This document shows, in pieces, positions 16,151 through 24,196 of a stretch of DNA of 39,198 nucleotides (positions are counted from its first letter, which is position 1; each line of letters opens with the position of its first letter). The notes below the pieces were generated by a model. The model was given only the letters and a program-made list of their open reading frames with translations, was not told where the DNA came from and did not search any database. The stretch comes from Oscillospiraceae bacterium (GTDB taxonomy: Bacteria > Bacillota > Clostridia > Oscillospirales > Acutalibacteraceae): the NCBI GenBank assembly GCA_015066515.1, contig SVOH01000018.1:1-39198 (forward strand). The letters are read 5' to 3'. A program made the translations under genes and the position numbers.

Positions 16151-17212
16151 ATGGCAGATAAAATTTTAATGAAGGGTAACGAAGCCATTGCCGAAGCCGC
16201 TATAAAGGCAGGCTGTATGCACTACTTTGGTTATCCTATCACACCTCAAACCGAGGTTGCAGCTTATATGGCAAAAAGAATGCCAAAAATTGGTGGATGC
16301 TTTTTGCAGGCAGAAAGTGAGATTGCCGCTATAAATATGGTTTACGGCGTAGCTTCTACCGGCAAACGTGTAATGACATCTTCTTCTTCACCAGGTATAT
16401 CACTCAAGAGCGAGGGTCTATCTTACCTTGCAGGCTCTGACCTTCCTGCTCTTATTGTAAACGTACAGCGTGGTGGACCGGGTCTTGGTGGTATTCAGCC
16501 TAGTCAGGCCGACTATTTCCAGGCTACAAAGGGCGGCGGTCACGGCGACTTTAAGATGATAGTACTTGCACCTTCTTCTGTTCAGGAAATGGCTGACCTT
16601 ACAGTTAAGGGCTTTGACCTTGCCGATAAATACCGTATGCCAACTATGCTTTTGGCTGACGGTACAATGGGTCAGATGATGGAGCCTGTTTCTCTCGACT
16701 ACGAAGTAAAAGAAACTGTTGATAAGCCTTGGGCTACAACAGGCACCAAAATGGAACGTGAACACAATATTGTTACTTCCCTTTTCTTAAAGCCTGACGA
16801 GCTTGAGGATCTTGTTGTAGAACGTTACGAACGTTACAAGGTTGTAGAAGAAAACGAAGTAATGTACGAAGAATATATGATGGATGATGCCGACATCTGC
16901 ATTGCCGCTTTTGGCATTGCCGCTCGTGTTGCTAAAAACGCAATCAACGAAGCAAGAAAACAGGGCATCAAGGTTGGTCTTATTCGCCCCATCACACTTT
17001 GGCCTTTCCCTGTAGCACCTTTCAAAAAGGCGGCTGACAAGGTTAAAGAGATCATCTCGGTAGAGCTTTCTATGGGCCAGATGATTGAGGACGTACGCCT
17101 CGCTTGTGAATGCAAGGTGCCTGTTACACTTTGTAGCCGTACAGGCGGTATGATTCCTTCACCTGAACAGGTATTAGAAGCTATAACACGCGCAAATGGA
17201 GGTGCAAAATAA
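16151..17212 (+). CDS. vorB: 2-oxoacid (probably 2-oxoisovalerate):ferredoxin oxidoreductase, alpha subunit
   Basis: A 353-residue alpha subunit, often annotated VorB. It contains the pyrimidine-binding transketolase-like domain (GNEAIAEAAIKAGCMHYFGYPITPQTEV..., QAESEIAAINMVYGVASTGKRVMTSSSSPG) and the domain with RGGPGLGGIQPSQADYFQATKGGGHGD; the C-terminal domain handles CoA (SVELSMGQMIEDVRLA). The enzyme interconverts branched 2-oxo acids plus CoA with acyl-CoA, CO2 and reduced ferredoxin. Specificity for branched substrates rests on the operon (IlvE, Val T-box) more than on residues. It follows vorD by 10 bases and overlaps the beta gene by one base (TAATG). Confidence 0.9.
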   Translation: MADKILMKGNEAIAEAAIKAGCMHYFGYPITPQTEVAAYMAKRMPKIGGCFLQAESEIAAINMVYGVASTGKRVMTSSSSPGISLKSEGLSYLAGSDLPALIVNVQRGGPGLGGIQPSQADYFQATKGGGHGDFKMIVLAPSSVQEMADLTVKGFDLADKYRMPTMLLADGTMGQMMEPVSLDYEVKETVDKPWATTGTKMEREHNIVTSLFLKPDELEDLVVERYERYKVVEENEVMYEEYMMDDADICIAAFGIAARVAKNAINEARKQGIKVGLIRPITLWPFPVAPFKKAADKVKEIISVELSMGQMIEDVRLACECKVPVTLCSRTGGMIPSPEQVLEAITRANGGAK

Positions 17213-17970
17213 TGGCAGTAGTATTTGATAAACCACATGCTCTTACAGACGTTCCTATGCATTATTGCCCAGGTTGCACCCACGGTATAGTGCATCGTCT
17301 TGTTGCAGAGGTTATTGACGAATTAGGAATTGAGGGTAAAACCATTGGTATTGCACCAGTTGGTTGCTCGGTATTTGCTTATAATTACTTTAACTGCGAT
17401 ATGATTGAGGCGGCTCACGGCCGTGCTCCTGCAGTTGCAACAGGTGTTAAGCGTTCCGACCCTGAAAACCACGTTGTATTTACATATCAGGGTGACGGTG
17501 ACTTAGCTTCCATCGGTATGGCTGAGACTGTACACGCAGCAGCAAGAAACGAAAACATTACAATTATCTTTATTAACAACGCAATCTACGGTATGACAGG
17601 CGGTCAGATGGCACCTACCTCACTTCCAGGTCAGGTTACACAAACTTCACCATACGGTCGTGATACCAAGCATTGTGGTTTTCCGATTAAAGTTTGCGAA
17701 ATGCTTTCAGAGCTTGAAGGTCCCGAATATTTAGAGCGTGTTACTGTTAGCAACGTTAAAAATATTGTTAAGGCTAAAAAAGCTATTAAAAAGGCTTTTC
17801 AAAATCAGATTGACGGCAAGGGCTTCTCTCTTGTAGAGGTTGTGTCAACCTGCCCTACCAACTGGGGTATGACACCGCAAAACGCACTCAAGTGGCTCGA
17901 AGAAAATATGCTTCCTTACTACCCACTTGGTGTTTATAAAGACAGATCTGCAAAGGAGGAAACAAAATAA
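17212..17970 (+). CDS. vorA: 2-oxoacid:ferredoxin oxidoreductase, TPP-binding beta subunit
   Basis: A 252-residue subunit that binds thiamine pyrophosphate: GDGDLASIGMAETVHAAARN, then NNAIYGMTGGQMAPTS, is the diphosphate/Mg motif. CPGCTHGIVHRL near the start and PVGCSVFAYNYFNCD are typical of the KOR/VOR beta family. It carries out the C-C bond chemistry with the alpha subunit. It starts on the TAATG overlap with the alpha gene and ends in the same kind of overlap with the gamma gene, so stoichiometric translation is expected. Confidence 0.92.
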   Translation: MAVVFDKPHALTDVPMHYCPGCTHGIVHRLVAEVIDELGIEGKTIGIAPVGCSVFAYNYFNCDMIEAAHGRAPAVATGVKRSDPENHVVFTYQGDGDLASIGMAETVHAAARNENITIIFINNAIYGMTGGQMAPTSLPGQVTQTSPYGRDTKHCGFPIKVCEMLSELEGPEYLERVTVSNVKNIVKAKKAIKKAFQNQIDGKGFSLVEVVSTCPTNWGMTPQNALKWLEENMLPYYPLGVYKDRSAKEETK

Positions 17971-18500
17971 TGACTACACAAATTTTGCTTTCCGGCTTTG
18001 GCGGACAGGGTATTTTGTTTACAGGTAAGTTTTTGGCATACAAGGGCCTTCTCGCCGACAAAAACGTTAGTTGGCTCCCATCCTACGGCCCCGAAATGCG
18101 TGGCGGTACAGCTAGCTGCAGCGTAATTATAAGCGACGAAGAGGTAGGCTCTCCTATCATTTCACAGCCTGACGTGCTTATTGCAATGAACCTACCATCA
18201 TTTGAAAAGTTTGAGCCTACTGTTAAGGCGGGTGGTATTGTAATTGCTGACTCAAGTCTTATTGAGGCAAAGTCAACCCGTACCGATATTGACGTTTACT
18301 ACATCCCTGCAACTGCACTTGCAAGTGACATGGGCAAACAGTCACTCGCTAATATGATAATCCTTGGCAAATTGCTTAAGGTAATGAACGACTTTAACGA
18401 GGATGAAATCAAAACCGTTCTCGGCAAGGTTATTCCACCAAAGAAAGCCGATATGCTTGACATTAACTTAAAGGCTATGCAACTTGGTGCAGAAAATTAA
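17970..18500 (+). CDS. vorC: 2-oxoacid:ferredoxin oxidoreductase, gamma subunit
   Basis: A 176-residue subunit starting with [20 protein letters not shown] and containing [22 protein letters not shown], both hallmarks of the gamma domain that completes the complex and contributes to CoA-dependent chemistry. It overlaps the beta gene by one base (TAATG), and the ilvE ribosome site follows its stop. All four VOR subunits are therefore present as separate short polypeptides. Confidence 0.92.
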   Translation: MTTQILLSGFGGQGILFTGKFLAYKGLLADKNVSWLPSYGPEMRGGTASCSVIISDEEVGSPIISQPDVLIAMNLPSFEKFEPTVKAGGIVIADSSLIEAKSTRTDIDVYYIPATALASDMGKQSLANMIILGKLLKVMNDFNEDEIKTVLGKVIPPKKADMLDINLKAMQLGAEN

Positions 18501-18513
18501 GGAGGATATACAA

Positions 18514-19575
18514 ATGGATATCAAATTTGTAAAAGCTGACGTTTTAAAAGAAAAACCAGACAGTTCCACCTTAGGTTTCGGTAAAATTTTTACCGACTAT
18601 ATGTTTATGATGGACTATTCTCGTGAAGAGGGTTGGCATGATGCTCGCATCGTTCCGTTTGCGCCTATTGCACTCCACCCTGCTTCTACCGTTTTACACT
18701 ACGGCTCTGAAATTTTTGAAGGTCTTAAGGCATACCGCACGAAAAGCGGCACAGTACAGCTTTTTAGACCTATGGAAAACATCCGCCGTATGAACTCATC
18801 GGCCGAAAGACTTTGCCTTCCTCAAATTCCTGAGGATTTGGCTTTGCAGGTTCTTACCGAGTTTGTAAAGACTGAACAGGACTGGACACCATCGGCTGAC
18901 GGCACTTCACTTTACCTTCGTCCGTTTATGTTTGGTAATGATGAAACCTTGGGTGTTCACGCAGTACACAATGCAACCTACGTTATAATCGCGTCGCCCG
19001 TTGGCAGCTATTATAAAGAGGGCATTAACCCCGTTAAGATTATGATTGAAGACGAAGATGTTCGCGCAGTACGCGGCGGTACAGGTTATGCTAAATGCGG
19101 TGGTAACTATGCTGCAAGTAACCGTGCAGGCGAACGCGCTGAACAAAAAGGTTACTCACAGGTTTTGTGGCTTGACGGTGTTGAAAGAAAGTATATCGAA
19201 GAAGTTGGCGCTATGAACGTTATGTTCAAAATCGGCGACGAGATTGTAACACCTATGCTTTCGGGCTCAATTCTCCCGGGTATTACACGTAAATCTTGTC
19301 TTGAGGTTTTACGCAGTAAGGGCTATAAAGTAAGCGAGCGTTTACTTAGCATTGACGAGCTGGCTGAGGCTATGGCAAACGGCACACTCAAAGAAGCTTG
19401 GGGTTGCGGCACAGCAGCAGTTATTTCTCCAATTGGCGAGCTTTGCTACAAAGATACCAAATACGCTGTAAACAACGGCGAAATCGGCGAAGTGACACAA
19501 ATGCTTTACGACACCTTAACAGGCATTCAGTGGGGCAAAATCGAAGATACTTTTGATTGGACTTATAAACTATAA
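18514..19575 (+). CDS. ilvE: Branched-chain amino-acid aminotransferase
   Basis: A 353-residue class IV PLP aminotransferase of the BCAT group. It interconverts Val, Leu and Ile with their 2-oxo acids, using glutamate/2-oxoglutarate. Signatures include LHYGSEIFEGLKAYR, RPMENIRRMNSSAERL, the PLP lysine Lys194 in GTGYAKCGGNYAAS, and GSILPGITRKSCLEVL. The ATG at 18514 follows AAGGAGG; a longer frame from 18484 overlaps vorC and is not favoured. It is last in the Val T-box operon and ends at a hairpin terminator. Beside VOR it would close a route from acyl-CoA to the amino acid, or the reverse in fermentation. Confidence 0.95.
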   Translation: MDIKFVKADVLKEKPDSSTLGFGKIFTDYMFMMDYSREEGWHDARIVPFAPIALHPASTVLHYGSEIFEGLKAYRTKSGTVQLFRPMENIRRMNSSAERLCLPQIPEDLALQVLTEFVKTEQDWTPSADGTSLYLRPFMFGNDETLGVHAVHNATYVIIASPVGSYYKEGINPVKIMIEDEDVRAVRGGTGYAKCGGNYAASNRAGERAEQKGYSQVLWLDGVERKYIEEVGAMNVMFKIGDEIVTPMLSGSILPGITRKSCLEVLRSKGYKVSERLLSIDELAEAMANGTLKEAWGCGTAAVISPIGELCYKDTKYAVNNGEIGEVTQMLYDTLTGIQWGKIEDTFDWTYKL

Positions 19576-19583
19576 AAAATTAA

Positions 19584-19614
19584 GCAGTCGGCTTTTGTCG
19601 GCTGCAATTTTTTA
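19584..19614 (+). terminator. Terminator of the ligase-VOR-ilvE operon
   Basis: GCAGTCGGC (19584-19592) pairs with GTCGGCTGC (19597-19605) across a TTTT loop, with two G-U pairs, followed by AATTTTTT. Confidence 0.8.
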
Positions 19615-19622
19615 TAGTTTGT

Positions 19623-19684
19623 GTTCGCAGAACACAATATCGTTTTGAGCGTGTATGAAACCTTACAAGAGGAATTGTGCGAAC
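19623..19684. other. Interrupted inverted repeat between operons
   Basis: GTTCG (19623-19627) and CACAAT (19633-19638) can pair with ATTGTG (19674-19679) and CGAAC (19680-19684). The resulting 11-bp interrupted stem encloses about 35 bases. It is not coding in any convincing frame. It could be a structured RNA or a remnant; nothing else supports a function. Confidence 0.3.
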
Positions 19685-19727
19685 AAAAAAGATATGAGAG
19701 AATGTTGCATTCTCTCATATCTTTTTT
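19685..19727. terminator. Long perfect hairpin at the end of the GNAT gene
   Basis: A 20-bp perfect stem (19685-19704 with 19708-19727; AAAAAAGATATGAGAGAATG and its inverse) with a TTG loop and T run on both strands. It overlaps the GNAT stop codon and acts as its terminator. The stem shares AAAAAAGATATGAGAG with the hairpin at 20607. Confidence 0.88.
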
Positions 19728-20544
19728 AATTCCATTTTAATGAAATTTCATCAACAGGTGCTTGTTCTATAAATCCAACATTTTTGTATGCTTGATTTGA
19801 TGATGGGTTAGATAAGTCAGTATATAGTGTTGGTATTTTCCCTTTTTGTAGTATCAACTCGCTTATATGTGCCACTATTGCAGATGCATATCCTTTTTTT
19901 CTGTACTCGGGCATTGTATAAACATGATTTATTGCTATATGAGTATCATTTTCCCTTGAACTCTGCGCCACTGCAACAATCGAGTTGTTTTCCTTTACAA
20001 CAAAGCAATATGGATTATCTAAAAGTTTTTTTGCACTATCCAGAAAATCGCTAACAGATATAGTTGCAGTATCCGTATTAAAACACTCTATTTCGAAATT
20101 ATATGCACAAACTGAAAGTGCTTCTAAATCAGTTTCTATCGGTCTTTCAATTTTTATACTTTGGTTTTTTGCGGGTATTACTTTTTTGTTTTCAAAACTT
20201 TGCATTTTAATTATGCTCTTAATCGCTTTAAGATTTTTCTCAAAAGGTGTTGAAAGCAGTTTTGCAATATCGGGTTTGGCAACAAATTTAAAATCTTTAT
20301 AGTCGTTAAATTGTGCATAGAAATACTCGCATAATTCGTTTTTTGATGTTTCTAAAATATTGTCAGCAGTCCAAACCCATATAGGCATTTGGGGTGAAGT
20401 CATACCCACAATAAAATCTTTCTCATTGGTAACCAACAACATTGGAAATTGCTTTATAAGTTCCATCAACTGAAATGGCACAATATCTTTTTTGTAATCA
20501 TCACTATTAAATATTGGATGATTTTTATCTATTGAAATAATCAT
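19726..20544 (-). CDS. GNAT-family N-acetyltransferase
   Basis: A 272-residue protein. The C-terminal half has a GNAT fold: IAINHVYTMPEYRKKGYASAIVAHIS carries the acetyl-CoA pyrophosphate loop (R/Q-x-x-G-x-A type), and PTLYTDLSNPSSNQAYKNVGF is the usual last strand-helix. The N-terminal 130 residues are a separate, less recognisable domain. The substrate is unknown. The ATG has AAGGAG upstream. The gene is enclosed by two hairpins that share a 16-bp arm (19685 and 20607) and is transcribed opposite to the VOR operon. Confidence 0.82.
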   Translation of the reverse strand: MIISIDKNHPIFNSDDYKKDIVPFQLMELIKQFPMLLVTNEKDFIVGMTSPQMPIWVWTADNILETSKNELCEYFYAQFNDYKDFKFVAKPDIAKLLSTPFEKNLKAIKSIIKMQSFENKKVIPAKNQSIKIERPIETDLEALSVCAYNFEIECFNTDTATISVSDFLDSAKKLLDNPYCFVVKENNSIVAVAQSSRENDTHIAINHVYTMPEYRKKGYASAIVAHISELILQKGKIPTLYTDLSNPSSNQAYKNVGFIEQAPVDEISLKWN

Positions 20545-20606
20545 AACCTTTAACTCCTTGTATCAAAATTACTATTTACTGGTCATATTAACAAAGAAAA
20601 TAATTC

Positions 20607-20643
20607 AAAAAAGATATGAGAGTTTTTCTCTCATATCTTTTTT
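20607..20643. terminator. Hairpin terminator behind the 187-aa gene
   Basis: AAAAAAGATATGAGAG (20607-20622) and its exact inverse (20628-20643) with a TTTTT loop. It ends the gene at 20648 on the minus strand. The arm is identical to the one at 19685. Confidence 0.88.
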
Positions 20644-20647
20644 GTGT

Positions 20648-21211
20648 TTAATCAATATGCCTAACTGTATCTAACATATTAGAAAGTATTTCTGCACCTT
20701 GTTCAGACTCATAAAAACCCACTTCTCTTACAATTCCTGAAAGCATTTCTAATGCTTTATTTTTAGTGCTTTCTTCACGGGGTTTTAAATCATCATACAT
20801 TTTTTCATATAATCTTAATGCTTGTTGATTTGTTGTTTCTCTACAACGAACAATGTCGCCGATTGCTTTTGCTTTTTCTTGTCCTGCAATATCGCCTGGG
20901 TCTGATTTTGGCATTGAGGCAAGTTGTTCTAATGCATTATGAATATATTCATTATCTTTTACGATTTGTTCTATTTGATTGAGAACATAGTTGATTGTAA
21001 GTTTCTCTTTGGGTTTAGTTGTAGTTTTAGTTGTATTTGACATATTGTTATCCTCCATATTATTTGGCGGACACACAAGACATATTTTGTTTGTATCTAT
21101 GAAGCGTGCCCTGCCATTTTTAACAAGACCCTTTGCCCTTTTAGGGTAGGTAGCCTCATATTCATTTCCCTGTTCATCTACAACAATAATGTTTTTTTCG
21201 ATGGGTGTCAT
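20648..21211 (-). CDS. Uncharacterised 187-residue protein with a conserved N-terminal motif
   Basis: The N-terminus reads VVDEQGNEYEATYPKRAKGL, then VKNGRARFID and CLVCPPN, a block I recognise from many Clostridia hypothetical proteins; its function is unknown to me. A Lys/Thr-rich linker (about 58-70) is followed by a predicted helical region (NYVLNQIEQIVKDNEYIHNALEQL, AIGDIVRCRETTNQQALRLYEKM). No catalytic motif is visible. The ATG at 21211 is preceded directly by AAAGGGG with no normal spacing. An internal ATG (MSNTT...) has a well-placed GGAGG, so a second, shorter product is possible. The promoter at 21283-21311 gives a short leader containing a repeated GGGGAYGRCACCC element. Confidence 0.65.
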   Translation of the reverse strand: MTPIEKNIIVVDEQGNEYEATYPKRAKGLVKNGRARFIDTNKICLVCPPNNMEDNNMSNTTKTTTKPKEKLTINYVLNQIEQIVKDNEYIHNALEQLASMPKSDPGDIAGQEKAKAIGDIVRCRETTNQQALRLYEKMYDDLKPREESTKNKALEMLSGIVREVGFYESEQGAEILSNMLDTVRHID

Positions 21212-21276
21212 CCCCTTTGATGTAAATACTTAAGTTTGTAAAACCGTTTTTTGTTATGGGTGCCGTCCCCGTTTAC
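21199..21276 (-). repeat. Repeated GGGGA(T/C)G(A/G)CACCC element in the leader and at the start codon
   Basis: On the minus strand GGGGACGGCACCCAT occurs in the leader (about 21258-21272) and GGGGATGACACCCAT spans the start codon (about 21200-21214). Each copy follows a similar TTTACA/TGTAAA-type stretch. The second copy contains the ATG between GGG and CCC, so a small hairpin could hide the start. Confidence 0.45.
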
Positions 21277-21282
21277 ATTTTA

Positions 21283-21311
21283 AGTATAACATAATAATTT
21301 TAGTTTTTCAA
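21283..21311 (-). promoter_or_regulatory. Promoter of the 187-aa gene
   Basis: On the minus strand TTGAAA (21311-21306) and TATACT (21288-21283) are 17 bases apart, pointing at the gene starting at 21211. Confidence 0.65.
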
Positions 21312-21382
21312 CAATTTATAATCTGTGTGCTCCCAATTCAAAATTCGTCAATAGATAACCGAAACCTTTTGCAAGTGTCATC

Positions 21383-22267
21383 CTATTTATGCATATATTT
21401 GTAATTCTTATAACAAAAATCAAAAATTTCTTTTTTGACCGCTCCAAAGCTCTTATCCTTATGATATACAAGATAAGAATTTCGAGTGAATTCATAATCC
21501 AAAACCGTAATTTTGCGAAGTCCTCCATTATTGAGCTGTCGTGTAAGCAATGCTTCCGGCATAATGGTAACGCCAAGATTTTGTACAGCGGCAGAGATAA
21601 GCGCTTGGTTACTTATAGATTCCATAACGGGTGTTACAACAATATTTTCAAGAGCAAAAATATTATCTAAAAATTCACGCGATACACTTTCATCCTCGCG
21701 TAGCAAAAGGTCGTAACGGCATAATTCTTTAAGGGTTACCGTATCGGGCATATCGTATTTTTTGCCGCAAACTGCTATAAGGGTATTACTGTCAACAAGA
21801 CGCGATTTTATGCTTGGGTTTGAGGGCTTTCCTTGAATAAATGCAAAATCAAGTGTACCGTTTAAAATTTTGCTTTCTATTATAGACGTTTGGTTAATCG
21901 AAACCTGAAAATCTATCTCTTTAAAATTTTCCTTAAGATTACGCAAAAGCCAAGGCAGTTTTTGCTTACCTATGGTAAGAGATGAACCAATTTTTAAAAG
22001 TGGCTTTTTAGAAGAGTTTAGCGCTATCTCCTCAAACTCGTTAAACGCGGTCAAAACCTCTTGTGCCTTTATAAGTAAAACCTTACCCTCATCGGTTAAA
22101 AGCAACTTTTTATTTATTCTATCAAATAACTTTACTTTATAATTTTTCTCTATTTCGGCAATAGTATTACTAACGGCTGGTTGTGCTATAAACAGTTCTT
22201 CCGCGGCTTTTGTCATACTTTGGTGCTTGCACACGCATAAAAACACCTTTAAATGTCGTATTGTCAT
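21383..22267 (-). CDS. LysR-family transcriptional regulator
   Basis: A 294-residue LysR regulator. Residues 1-60 are the winged helix-turn-helix (MTIRHLKVFLCVCKHQSMTK, then AAEELFIAQPAVSNTIAEIE), and residues about 90-290 are the periplasmic-binding-like effector domain (LLKIGSSLTIGKQKLPWLL, ISAAVQNLGVTIMPEALL). The ATG has GGAGGG upstream. It is divergent from the Na/Pi cotransporter, the usual arrangement for a LysR protein that controls its neighbour. The effector cannot be deduced. The top BLAST-level relatives would probably include CysB- or YeiE-type regulators, but I cannot tell. Confidence 0.92.
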   Translation of the reverse strand: MTIRHLKVFLCVCKHQSMTKAAEELFIAQPAVSNTIAEIEKNYKVKLFDRINKKLLLTDEGKVLLIKAQEVLTAFNEFEEIALNSSKKPLLKIGSSLTIGKQKLPWLLRNLKENFKEIDFQVSINQTSIIESKILNGTLDFAFIQGKPSNPSIKSRLVDSNTLIAVCGKKYDMPDTVTLKELCRYDLLLREDESVSREFLDNIFALENIVVTPVMESISNQALISAAVQNLGVTIMPEALLTRQLNNGGLRKITVLDYEFTRNSYLVYHKDKSFGAVKKEIFDFCYKNYKYMHK

Positions 22268-22326
22268 ACCGTTTTCCCTCCGATAAACATAACCAAATTT
22301 ATATAACTTTTATAAAATTATACTAT

Positions 22327-22355
22327 TTTACTTATTTAAAGTCAACTGTTATAAT
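22327..22355 (+). promoter_or_regulatory. Promoter of the Na/Pi cotransporter
   Basis: TTTACT (22327-22332) and TATAAT (22350-22355) are 17 bases apart, in the gap between the LysR start and the transporter start. The -35 is weak, consistent with activation. Confidence 0.6.
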
Positions 22356-22401
22356 GACCATTGTAAGTAAAAAAGACAAACAAAGAGAAGGAGAAAAACA
22401 T

Positions 22402-24087
22402 ATGATATCTTCAGAAAATATTATGCCGTTGATTCAAAGCCTTATTTGGCTACTTGCCGGCGTAGGTGTATTCATTGTCGGAATGAACTTTTTAAGCGAA
22501 GCGTTAGAAAAAAGTGCCGGCAACGGTATGAAACGATTACTTGAAAAAATCAGCAATAATCGTTTTTCGGGTGTTGGTATTGGTGCCGGTGTAACCGCTA
22601 TTATTCAAAGCTCGTCTGCAACTTCGGTAATGGTTATCGGTCTTGTAAACGCAGGTGTTATGACGCTAATGCAAGCAACCCCCATTATTATGGGCGCAAA
22701 TATTGGTACCACCATTACCGGTGTGCTTGTGGCATTAAAGAATGATTTTTTCGATATGGCAATGTATATTTTAGCTTTTGCCGGTGTTATGATGGGATTT
22801 GCCAAAAAAGAAAAAGTCAAGCTTGCGGGCAGTCTTTGTTGCGGTCTTGGTTTAATATTCGTCGGTCTTGAGGTTATGAGCAGCGAACAAGCATTTGGAA
22901 ATCCACTTGTTGAGGAAATGTTTATCGGTATATTTGAAAGAGTTAATTTTCCTTTACTGCTTATCTTAATAGGTGTTATATTTACAGCCCTTATTCAAAG
23001 CTCATCCGCGGCTACGGGTGTTGTTATAACAATGGTGGGTACAGGTGTGCTTCCGTTGGATCTTGCGTTATTCATTATTTTGGGCGCTAATATCGGTACG
23101 TGCGTTACCGCCCTTCTTGCCGCTATGGGTGCAAACGCAAATTCAAAGCGCGTCGCGCTAATTCACTTTACGTTTAATCTTATTGGCACAGTTGTATTCT
23201 CGGCAATTATCTGGATTTTTAAGGATCAAGTCGTAGATATATTGACCTCTGCATTCCCTGCAACCGACAAAATGTCACTACAAATGAGAGTATCCTTGTT
23301 CCACGTTATATTTAACGTAACAACCACCGTTTTGCTGTTACCATTTGTTAAATATCTTGTTAAATACTCTTGCACAGTTATTAAAGATAAAACAGTTTCG
23401 GCCGAAAGCTTTAGTTTTAAATTTGTTGATGACAGACTTCTCTCCACTCCGCCCGTTGCGCTTATGCAGGTCAAAAAAGAAATTGATTATATGGTATCTT
23501 TGGTAGAAGAAAATATTAAACTTTCCTTTATTTCAATGGATAATTGTACCGGCGAGCACGGCGAAAAAATTGCTAAAAACGAGGCAATAATTGATTTTAC
23601 CAATAGTGAGCTTACCAAGTACCTTATTAAGTTGTCTGCTAACGTTGAGGCAAGTGACGAAAAGCAAATAGGTTCCTATTTCCACGTACTAAACGACCTT
23701 GAGCGTATAGGTGATCATGCCGAAAACTTCTACGAAATCGGTGTGGAAATGTCAAATAAAAACATCTCTTTCAGCGACTTGGCACAAGTAGACATAAACA
23801 ATATGCGTGACGCGGTAATTATGATGTTTGATATTTCTAAAGATGCTTTCGAAAATTCACACAAGGAAAAACTGGCTAGTCTTACCGAGCTTGAACAAAG
23901 CGTTGATAATATGAAAAAGGACCTGATTGCAAACCACTTTAATAGACTTGCAGAAGGTAATTGCAGCATAGACGTTAGCCCATACTATTCATCTGTTGTA
24001 GTTGGCCTTGAGCGTGTGGCTGACCACCTTGTAAACGTGGGTTACAGTATCGTTAACCCAACCGGTTCGCAAAAAAACAATGCATAA
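22402..24087 (+). CDS. Na+/phosphate cotransporter with C-terminal PhoU-like domain
   Basis: A 561-residue membrane protein. The first about 320 residues hold two inverted Na_Pi_cotrans repeats, each with the QSSSA signature (AIIQSSSATSVMVIGLVNAG and ALIQSSSAATGVVITMVGTG) and several membrane helices. The last about 190 residues are helical with PhoU-type motifs (LNDLERIGDHAENFYEIG, VGLERVADHLVNVGYSI). The family imports phosphate or related anions with Na+. The ATG at 22402 follows AAGGAG; a frame open to 22210 overlaps the divergent LysR gene and is not used. The gene ends at a hairpin terminator. Confidence 0.93.
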   Translation: MISSENIMPLIQSLIWLLAGVGVFIVGMNFLSEALEKSAGNGMKRLLEKISNNRFSGVGIGAGVTAIIQSSSATSVMVIGLVNAGVMTLMQATPIIMGANIGTTITGVLVALKNDFFDMAMYILAFAGVMMGFAKKEKVKLAGSLCCGLGLIFVGLEVMSSEQAFGNPLVEEMFIGIFERVNFPLLLILIGVIFTALIQSSSAATGVVITMVGTGVLPLDLALFIILGANIGTCVTALLAAMGANANSKRVALIHFTFNLIGTVVFSAIIWIFKDQVVDILTSAFPATDKMSLQMRVSLFHVIFNVTTTVLLLPFVKYLVKYSCTVIKDKTVSAESFSFKFVDDRLLSTPPVALMQVKKEIDYMVSLVEENIKLSFISMDNCTGEHGEKIAKNEAIIDFTNSELTKYLIKLSANVEASDEKQIGSYFHVLNDLERIGDHAENFYEIGVEMSNKNISFSDLAQVDINNMRDAVIMMFDISKDAFENSHKEKLASLTELEQSVDNMKKDLIANHFNRLAEGNCSIDVSPYYSSVVVGLERVADHLVNVGYSIVNPTGSQKNNA

Positions 24088-24090
24088 AAA

Positions 24091-24127
24091 CAAAAAAGCA
24101 GATGACCAATAATCATCTGCTTTTTTG
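24091..24127 (+). terminator. Terminator of the Na/Pi cotransporter
   Basis: CAAAAAAGCAGATGA (24091-24105) pairs with TCATCTGCTTTTTTG (24113-24127) around a seven-base loop, ending in six T. Confidence 0.88.
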
Positions 24128-24196
24128 TTGAAAAGATTAAAGTGTTGTGCTATACTGAACTCATAAAACAATACACTTATAAATTGGGGTGTTTTT

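Noticed and set aside
16834-17295. 153-residue antisense frame opposite vorB
   Set aside because: No start context or similarity; the plus strand is a clear VOR subunit.
22210-22401. Upstream extension of the Na/Pi cotransporter
   Set aside because: It overlaps the divergent LysR start and lacks membrane-protein character; the ATG at 22402 has an AAGGAG.
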